From contig JAECUM010000830.1 in the NCBI GenBank assembly GCA_016617855.1, positions 1 through 64,000 of the forward strand: DNA of 64,000 nucleotides. Reading direction: 5' to 3'. Shown in pieces: positions 56,001-64,000 of the stretch (positions are counted from its first letter, which is position 1; each line of letters starts with the position of its first letter). Source of the DNA: Megalonaias nervosa (taxonomy: Eukaryota > Mollusca > Bivalvia > Unionida > Unionidae). Both the position numbers and the translations under genes were made by a program. The notes under the pieces are model-generated. The model did no database searches, was not told the origin of the DNA, and saw only the letters and a program-made list of their open reading frames with translations.

Positions 56001-56603
56001 TTATTTTTTTGAATTAGTAAGCATACATATAAGTGCTCCTTACAGAATTCTTGGACAAAGACATTTATTGAAAATTATTCAGAATTCCAAACTGGAATAT
56101 TATTCTTTGTGATTCAACAAAGAACTGTTGACACATCAGGACAAAGCAGACCATCAAAGACGTCATCGCCTTCCATCTTGAATTTCATCGGGATTTGAAC
56201 CGTGATTCACTTAGAACTTTTTATTGATAGGACTTACATTTTTTAATTCTTGGATAAGTTTTGGATTTGATTCGTAAACTTTAAGTCCTTTTTCTCATTT
56301 TTTACCTTGTTTTTCTAGGGAAATAAATTATTTTGTTAAATTTTACAAAGCTTGTTGTCTTCACTCTTTTCTTGTTACTTTTGTATGAGCCTAGACACAT
56401 AACAGTTGCTTCCTATGTCAATCATCTTGATGCTGTTGAACAGGATATGGTCCTCGGTACACTTTGGTTGGAAGAATGATGTCACATGACTTTACTGGCT
56501 CTGCCTGCTAAAATGGTAGAGCATTTACCAAAGAGAAACATGTTCCTGGTCTAAATATTGCCAAACACTTCCAGGTTTCAATATGGAGAGATTATAATTA
56601 ATA

Positions 56604-56762
56604 GTAAGCAAACTGTTTAGATAACTCACGTATTTAAAGCAAGTTATTTAATGCTATACTCATAGCAAACTGTTTAGATAACTCAAGTATTTAAAGGAGT
56701 TATTTAATGCTATACTCATAGCAAACTGTTTAGATAACTCACGTATTTAAAGCAAATTATTT
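56604..56762. repeat. Three tandem copies of a 57-bp unit
   Basis: The unit starts GCAAACTGTTTAGATAACTC and contains GTATTTAAAG and TTATTTAATGCTATACTCAT. Copies are nearly identical, so the duplication is recent. Confidence 0.9.
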
Positions 56763-57381
56763 CACAGGAAACTGAAAACATTATGACTGGAAGTGCCTAG
56801 AGTATTTGCTATTATTAAAGAAAATAGAAGTATAAAGTCATTTAATATTATTACTGTGTCATCACATTTAATCGATGGATGTCACATGAAATTGACAATA
56901 AATAATTAATATCTTTTATACAGATATCTTATAACTTTCATCAGTTCTAATATGGAAAACATTCTATGGTGTGCGACATTATGCAGTATAATCTGAGTAC
57001 AGTTCTAACGAAGTAAGTATTGACATCAGGAACTTTCTAGTTCATGACTTTCTTGGAAATTTATATTTTCTGTCCTGGAAATATGGCAAGTGTTGCTATC
57101 ACTATGATAAGATACATGGAAATCTTTTTGTGGTATAGCATGTGGACTGATAAAGTAACCACTCTGATTTGCAAGTGCAGGAGTTTTCATTTGCAGTCAC
57201 ATTATTATATTTGATTCAACTGGGGCGGATTGTGGGTGTTCATCAAAGTTAGAAGAAACCAGTTTGACATAACACGTTTATGGTGTTTGCTGGCTTTGCA
57301 GTAGCACTTAAGAGAGTTTGGTTTTGTGTGGCCAGTGATATGTATTGCCTGTGTGTCTGGAGCTCTATCAAATACCTTGCC

Positions 57382-57425
<44 letters not shown>

Positions 57426-58199
57426 ATGTGTGTGTGTCAAAATGATTGGTATGTTGTTAACAAAACTGGAGAGACCTTAATTTGTTTGATGGGTGAATTT
57501 CTTTTTGTTATATATCATTTCTTGTTGTTGGATTTTATAACACCTCCATCAGGCACAGATGACATTATCAAAAGTTTTTTTTTTTAAAGTAGCTCCTAGT
57601 GCATGGACACCATTACTGAGATGACAGATCTGAGATAACCAGACTGATAGAAAACTAAGGTTAGTACAATAAGTAGATTTCTCTGTTGCATGGGTGAGAT
57701 ATAATGCATCTCATCACCAAGATGTCATGCGACGTCAATAGAAACACACAATTCCAGCAAGCTTCACATTCTAGTAGGATTTACCTATTTCATCATACCA
57801 AATGTTCTCTCTCCATCAAAATATTTCAAGTGCAAATACTTATAACAATGTTTAAAACCACGTCAGTTTATTTAATAGACCTAGCCAAGTTTGAAAGATG
57901 TCTTCCAAAAAGCTAATGTCATATTGTGGTTGTTAGTGTTGCAATTTTGAGATAGACTGGTTTTAAAAAGATGTGTTTTATCGATACATTGCATAAACAC
58001 TGGCAGATCTGGATCTATGCAGTTTATTAGGATTAATCAGCAGAACAATATAGTCCCTGAACTGTTGATGCATTATGCAATTGCAAATCAGGGCCAATGT
58101 TGTTTGCAGTTGGACTCGACCTATAATATGGTATTTCCCAACTTAAAAAAATAGATTACAACAAATAATATGATTGATTTCACTTATAAAATCACAATG

Positions 58200-58250
<51 letters not shown>

Positions 58251-58471
58251 TTACACAGCTTTTTGTCTCTTATTTTTGTTGATAATTGAAACTTAAATGA
58301 CACATGTTAAGGATATGAATGTTCTATTTGTTTAATTTTCTTGTGAAAAAACAAAAACTGCCATCTAACAGAGTCAACATTAATACTTGATAATTATCTT
58401 TCTAACGTTCAATAGTTTGTAAGCATGTTCAGTATAAGATATGATCCTTTACATGATATGAGTATTGACGT

Positions 58472-58705
58472 TCAGTGATTCCTGGTCATAAGAAAGCAGA
58501 TACCTATCACTACAAACAGCATGGTTCCTGTAGATACGGTTCTGGAAGCGGCTGAGAACTGGAAGTATTTGAGTGAGAACTGGAAGTTTTTGAGGACCTG
58601 TCTGCCATTTAGCCTCTGAACTGGTCTATAGTTGTTGTCTATGGTGCCATAGGTCACAGGTATTGATGGCTTCGGAATGTGGTGAAGATCCCGCAATTCC
58701 TGGAG
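58472..58705 (-). CDS. Alpha carbonic anhydrase, last coding exon
   Basis: It follows a CACAG acceptor at 58706-58707 in phase 0 with the previous exon. It encodes LQELRDLHHIPK, then NNYRPVQRLNGRQV, the conserved C-terminal NNxRPxQxLNGR block of alpha carbonic anhydrases. After this comes a duplicated NFQFSLKYFQFS segment and a hydrophobic end (TGTMLFVVIGICFLM) before TRNH-stop. The end suggests a membrane-bound isoform, by a single TM span or a GPI signal. Stop at 58472-58474. Confidence 0.9.
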   Translation of the reverse strand, partial: LQELRDLHHIPKPSIPVTYGTIDNNYRPVQRLNGRQVLKNFQFSLKYFQFSAASRTVSTGTMLFVVIGICFLMTRNH

Positions 58706-59901
58706 CTGTGAATGAAATCAAGACAGGAGTTTAGATTCTGGATTTTCTGAGGATTTTTCTACATCGAATTAAAGTTCTGAATACATGAACATGGAAGATG
58801 AACAGAGATCTGTAATTTCTTTTATCCATAAATAGCATTAAATATGATCTATCTGTTGGCATGCACCATTGTAGATGAAAATCCAGAAGACTTCAATACA
58901 TTACAATACAATCAATACATTACAATACAATCAGTACATTACAATGCAATCAATACATTACAATACAATCAATACATTACAATGCAATCAATACATTATA
59001 ACACAATCAATACATTACAATACAATCAATACATTACAATATATGAATATGCTACAATACAATTAACCTGTTACAATACAATCAATACACCACAATACAA
59101 TCAATACATCACAATACAGCCAATACATCACAATACAATCAGTACATTACAATACAATCAACATGTTACAATATAATCAATACATTTCAATACAATAAAT
59201 GTATTACAGCACAATCAATAGGGGTTGTAAATTGGGTGCCAATTTTGAAGGGGAGGGGGTACATTTGGTACCAGTTCTGAAGAGGATGGAGGGGGTATTT
59301 ATTGGGTACCAGTTTTGAAGAGGGGTGTACATTGGACACTGCTGGTAATTAAGATCACACCATTGGTTGTATTGTCAGTATGGAAAGTGTCTTTTTTAAT
59401 TTTTCAATACTTTTGTCAGAAAATGTTATGATAAACCAAAGCATGCATTCTCAAATTTTTTTATACAAATGATTGTCATCATCTCAGCAGTCATTTATAA
59501 ATCTTTAAACAATTTAAAAATGTTCTAATTTCTGATTATTCAATAGTGTATGATCATACATTTTATTTTGTATCTGTGTTTTGACGCAATGCACCTCTGT
59601 TTATACCTTTCCCATGCTGTGAAAATGTTGGTCAGTTTATTATAATTAGGGGTGGGGGAGAACTAAAAAGTAAATTACCACCCAAAAAATGTTCATAGAA
59701 ACAAATTTTGCAACAGTGACATTTTTGAAAACCATTAGAAAACTTTGTCAGCATCTAATACTAATGTCTTTTCAAAGACAAAGGTAGAGTTTTCATTTTC
59801 GTCTAATGATACATCTACTTAAATTACCCAGATACAAAAACAAATCAACACTAATGAAACATACTGCTATATCTGAACAGTAATGTCTGTTCAGCCAGTA
59901 C
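58706..59901 (-). other. Intron of the carbonic anhydrase gene
   Basis: 1,196 bp from donor GTACTG to acceptor TTCACAG. It contains a 19-bp tandem repeat and GGGTACC-type repeats near 59220-59340. Confidence 0.85.
58905..59215. repeat. 19-bp tandem repeat in the intron
   Basis: About 16 diverged units of ACAATACAATCAATACATT. It makes spurious Asn/Thr/Tyr/Gln frames on the plus strand. Confidence 0.9.
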
Positions 59902-60065
59902 CTGTTTTTCAGAAATGGAGACAGGCTCTGTGAAAATGGTCCAAATAACAGCCTCGGTACAGGGTGGTGTGGTTAGACTTCCATTGTAGCGGAAAAATTG
60001 CAAATTTTCTTGCTTTATTGGTAGTAGTTGCATCAGTTGGATGAAGCTGGTGTTAGTGCTCTCAC
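59902..60065 (-). CDS. Alpha carbonic anhydrase, penultimate coding exon
   Basis: 164-bp exon between acceptor TATACAG and donor GTACTG. It encodes [13 protein letters not shown], then [20 protein letters not shown], which carries the family signature [16 protein letters not shown] with the active-site Thr of zinc carbonic anhydrases, and ends SISEKQ at the intron position usual for the family. Alpha carbonic anhydrase interconverts CO2 and bicarbonate. Upstream exons with the zinc-binding His residues were not found in the remaining 4 kb and probably lie outside the window. Confidence 0.93.
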
Positions 60066-61023
60066 CTGTATACATAGAGAGATAAATGAATGCCTACTTT
60101 GTTTACTATTGTTTTTAAAAGTATTGGCTTTGAAGCCAAAATGACAGTAAGTGGAGCTAAAGCTGCAAAGATCTAGGTCACTGCTCTTTTATTCTAAATC
60201 ACATTAATTTACTAAACTCTTGGAATACTCCCAGGTTTAATACAAAAATTGTAATAATATAGTATTCACACACACTCCCATTTGTTTATAAACTTCTACC
60301 GATTTTAAAAATGAAAAGAATCAAGGATATAAATAATGCACATATCATGGTCATTCATCCATCAATTTATAATTTCTAACCTGTTTGTCACTAGGAGGTC
60401 CTTAACATGTCAACTTATTTGCATTTCAAACTAAACAGAAACTCTCAGTGTAAACAAGCAGACAGACTGTCTCACTGTCTTTTTCTGGTTTCTAGAATAG
60501 TCTGTTTCTGGACCACAGTTATGTGACTGGACTGATACAGAACTGATTTTTACAAAACCATCTTAAAATTATTCTCTAAAAATTAAAATGAACACTTTAT
60601 GATAAATGGGCTTATCGATAACAAGCTTTTCTAGTCGATAATAAAGAAAAAATGTTTGGATTAGAAGCTTTCTTAGTTATTCAGCTCATGAAATCTTAAA
60701 TAATGCAAGATTTTACAAGTGCACAATAGCTGTAAATTTTCTGTCTCCATGCGTCCAATATATATCTTATTCACAATGATAGTATGTGATTGTTGTTACA
60801 CACCCCTCAGACATAAAACATATTAATGCACATACCAGCAGTAAAAAAGGGGATTTGGTTTATAACTTGAGATAAGTTCATTGTTTAAAGGTTGTTATGT
60901 TAAGCAGTTTCTTTTCTTCAGTTATGTTTACAGTTTTTATTAATTTATTTGAAAATTTATAGGTATATACCAAAATAACATAATGATCTGGATTACCTAA
61001 CGATGACAACACAACATGTTCTG

Positions 61024-61059
<36 letters not shown>

Positions 61060-61094
61060 TATATAGTTATATATAGTTATATATATATATATAG

Positions 61095-61146
<52 letters not shown>

Positions 61147-64000
61147 ATAGATAGATAGATAGATAGATATCAGATCACAAATTCAGCTTTGAAAATAGTA
61201 GCAAATTCTGCCAATCATTACATCAGGGTGATGTGTGGATCTTGCTCATTATTTGACTTATCCAAAATCTTGATGATACAAATCCAAATTTCAAGTTGAT
61301 TCATACAGGATCAGAAATATGGCTTCTAGAGTATCAACAAGCTCAGCCAGTCAGAATCAAGATCAGAGCATAAATATTGGATCAGAAATATTGTCTCCAG
61401 GGTGGAAACAAGATCAGTCAATCAGATACAAGATCAATAGTTTCCGGATTGGTGACAAGCTCAACCAATCAGATGCAAGATCAACAGCTTCCAGATTGGT
61501 GACAAGCTCAACTAATCAGATGCAAGATAAATTCATTGTTGTACAGGGGTCTCACTCATTACAGTCATCCAACATTTTGATGATCTGAAGCTTGATGAAA
61601 ATTTGATCAGAAATATGGCATCAAGAGTGTCAGCTAGGTCACCAATTAATATGCATGGAACTTGCTCATTGTCAAACCCATGCAAAATCTAGATGATATA
61701 AAACCACATTTTAAGTTTGATCTAAATAAGATAAAATCATGAATTGCAGTAAGGTAATAATCTCATTCAATCAGGTGAAAAATGACATAGTAAGTAAGTA
61801 CAAATTCCATTCATCACTGAAGGTGTCCAAATCAGAAATGAGGTTTTCTGACTGATAGCAAACTCAGTTATTAGATGCAAGATCACCTTGTTAGTGTATG
61901 TTATCTCACTCGTTACCAAACTCTTTTGAGATGTTATTTATATAAGCGCGCATTCTAAATTAGATCATGAATAGATTAGGATTATGTACTTCAGAGTGGT
62001 AACCTAGGTTAACCAATTATATGCAAGATCACCTCATTGACATGTGTAGCTCTCACTCATTATCAAACTTGTCTGAGTGTTTGATGATATAAACCCAAGA
62101 TTTAATGAAACCAGAAATATGGACTTTAGGGTGGTAACAAGCATTATTGTTGACAGATGGATACATGATTCATGAGGCATGATCCATGACAGATGATGAA
62201 TGATGAATAAATTGTTGATTTCTAGACAACCTAACTATATTAAGTAATTAATGAAACTACAATTTCTGACAATGAATTGTGAAAGATAGATTTGTATATA
62301 CATGCACATAGAATTTTGAGCCTATAATAATTTGTATGTTTTCACATTCTACTAATTTTTTTTACCTCTCTGTATGCTAACATTTGTATTCCAATCATGC
62401 AGACATTGCTTTATTTTCACATATGCTGCAACATATCCAACCATTTCTTTTCTCAATTTTATCTTCAAAGTTACAAATCAATTTGTTTAACTGACACAAT
62501 GGCTGTTACCATTTACAAATCAATTTGTTTAACTGACACAATGGCTGTTACCATTTACAAGTCAGTTTGTATAACTGACACAATGGCTGTTACCATTTAC
62601 AAGTCAGTTTGTATAACTGACACAATAGCTGTTACCATTTACAAGTCAGTTTGTATAACTGACACAATGGCTGTTACCATTTACAAGTCAGTTTATATAA
62701 CTGACACAATGGCTGTTAATACTGATATGTTGCAATGTATTCTCAACTATTGTGACTGATATATTTATATTAACTTCCATTATTCAAATAATACATTTTA
62801 CAGCTCAACTTAATAAGTATTATATAGTGTTGCTATGGCAAATTGTTAACTTTTAGTGACTATTAGTACCTTTCTAATAGAGACATTTTGTGAATATTAG
62901 TGACTAATCATTAGTGACTGATATTGACAACTAGTAACTTTTGATGACATTCAGTTGCTTATTTTATCACTACCTAAGTAGTCAGTTAGTATGCTCAAAT
63001 GCATCACTTATTACCCTCACACAACATGGGGCATATAGTACCTATCAGCAAGTCAAAAATAAGATTGTAATGGATTAATGAATTTAAGACTTAACGTTAC
63101 CAAACCTATAACATTCACAGCCTATAATATTCTTTCTCAGCATTGTTGTGCATTGAACACATAAAGGGAAAAGGAAATGAGGACTGGATAAACAGCAATA
63201 ACTGGAACCGAAAATAGTGTTAAAGAAAATACTGTTAAAGCTGAGAGAAAAATAACAACAGAGGAAGCTTTCAAATTACTGTCAAACAATTTAGCACTGC
63301 AAAAAGAAAAACCTGTTTGTTTAACAAATTAATTAAGAAGTTTCAACAAATTAATTACATCACAAGAGATTACAGAGAAAAAAATTAAAGAGTGAGAAGA
63401 GGACCTAAAACTGTGGAGGATGATATTAATACAATACAAATACAAGATGATATCAGAGTAAATAGTGTTATTTGGGTAACTGTCTACATACAATTACCCA
63501 TCGCTTGCTGGTATTGGTTAGGTTGTTAGAAATATGAGACACAAAAAATAAAACAAACACAACTTAAACAGAACATGGCTAAGTCCATTTCTTGTTGAAC
63601 AATGGAATCTACAGCAGGGAAGAAAAAAGTATATCACCATGGCAACAACAACTACATCTGTACTCATGTTTTGTCAATGGTTTTTGAAAGAACTTGACCT
63701 ACAATGAGTGCAATATTTATCGCACTTGAAAAATACATGTTACCGAATATAATTCCTGCAGTATTTGTTGAAAAGAAGAATTTGTTTCCGTTTCTCTTAT
63801 GTACAATGTTGCTTTGATATGCCTTGACACAATTGTAATTCCTGTCCAAATTTGTGTCACTGGTGTATGTTGTTTTGTGCAGTTTATTTAGTGAAACCAT
63901 TGGTACAAGTTTCAGGCTGGACTATGAGGATATTGGTACAAGTTTCAGGCTGGACTATGAGGATACTGTTTGTTTTTTAGTACATTGTCCTTCATAAGTA
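60066..64000. other. Host DNA upstream of the exon, no gene seen
   Basis: Probably intron of the carbonic anhydrase gene. It includes AT and GATA microsatellites at 61027-61168, diverged repeats with an AGATGCAAGATCA motif at 61300-62100, the 42-bp minisatellite and a 33-bp tandem duplication at 63902-63968. No further carbonic anhydrase exon was recognised. Confidence 0.5.
62480..62715. repeat. 42-bp minisatellite
   Basis: About five and a half copies of a 42-bp unit containing AACTGACACAATGGCTGTTA. As 42 is divisible by 3, it leaves an open frame with a 14-residue repeat (YKSVCITDTMAVTI). Coding status is doubtful. Confidence 0.92.

Larger units (their letters stand above)
50541..58471. 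other. Host DNA, mostly no gene seen
   Basis: AT-rich. It contains AT microsatellites at 52031-52086 and 52238-52304, an (AAT)n tract at 53590-53635, a GT tract at 57384-57437, an AT tract at 58204-58249 and the repeats listed separately. Short frames here show no recognised domain apart from the possible exon at 51656. Confidence 0.5.

Noticed and set aside
58844..59176. Asn/Thr/Tyr/Gln-rich frame in the carbonic anhydrase intron
   Set aside because: It is the translation of the 19-bp tandem repeat.

Overview
The window is a piece of an animal nuclear genome, most likely a mollusc, with a nest of three integrated Polinton/Maverick (adintovirus-like) DNA viruses. The host assignment is an inference. 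It rests on an intron-split alpha carbonic anhydrase gene at the right end, a tRNA-derived SINE whose 3' part looks like SINEs common in molluscs, a hAT-type MITE, long microsatellites and a large 26-bp satellite.

The left 2 kb is host DNA: an AT microsatellite, a foldback element and CT/GA tracts, with no gene I can support. From 1957 to about 40645 three viral elements sit inside one another. Element A (1957-5527 plus 38612-~40645) is the outermost. It keeps a left terminal repeat, a packaging ATPase, a PLA2 protein, an integrase and a polymerase-helicase gene; its capsid half is gone and its right side stops at a TGTC-type array. Element B (5528-38606, about 17.4 kb without its insert) lies inside A's helicase gene, with a 5-bp target duplication TCATT and coding terminal inverted repeats. 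It is a decayed but nearly complete adintovirus-type genome: protein-primed-type PolB, HNH nuclease, integrase, PLA2, zinc ribbon, adenain-like protease, core proteins, major capsid, penton, ATPase, fibre-like adhesin and a two-TM protein. Element C (22046-37680, 15,635 bp) lies inside a B gene, with a 5-bp duplication GATGT and terminal repeats about 97% alike, so it is the youngest. C and A belong to the same family.

A and C differ from ordinary Polintons in their replication gene. A single minus-strand locus encodes a divergent PolB, then an SF1/Pif1-like helicase, then an HNH nuclease domain in a shifted frame. In C the packaging ATPase and the PLA2 protein diverge from a 12-bp spacer. 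The integrase and HNH/helicase/PolB genes converge. A zinc-ribbon protein and a second HNH protein follow, then a leftward virion block: penton, two-TM protein, fibre, protease, core protein, major capsid, minor capsid and coiled-coil protein. ATPase, PLA2, integrase, major capsid, protease and fibre are open. PolB-helicase and several others carry single-base frame changes, often at homopolymers, which may be decay or assembly error.

Right of 40.6 kb is host DNA: a 3.1-kb GTCT/GTGT array, a SINE, a 5-kb 26-bp satellite broken by a hAT MITE and foldback elements, then AT-rich non-coding DNA. At 58.5-60.1 kb are the last two coding exons of a membrane-anchored alpha carbonic anhydrase on the minus strand.
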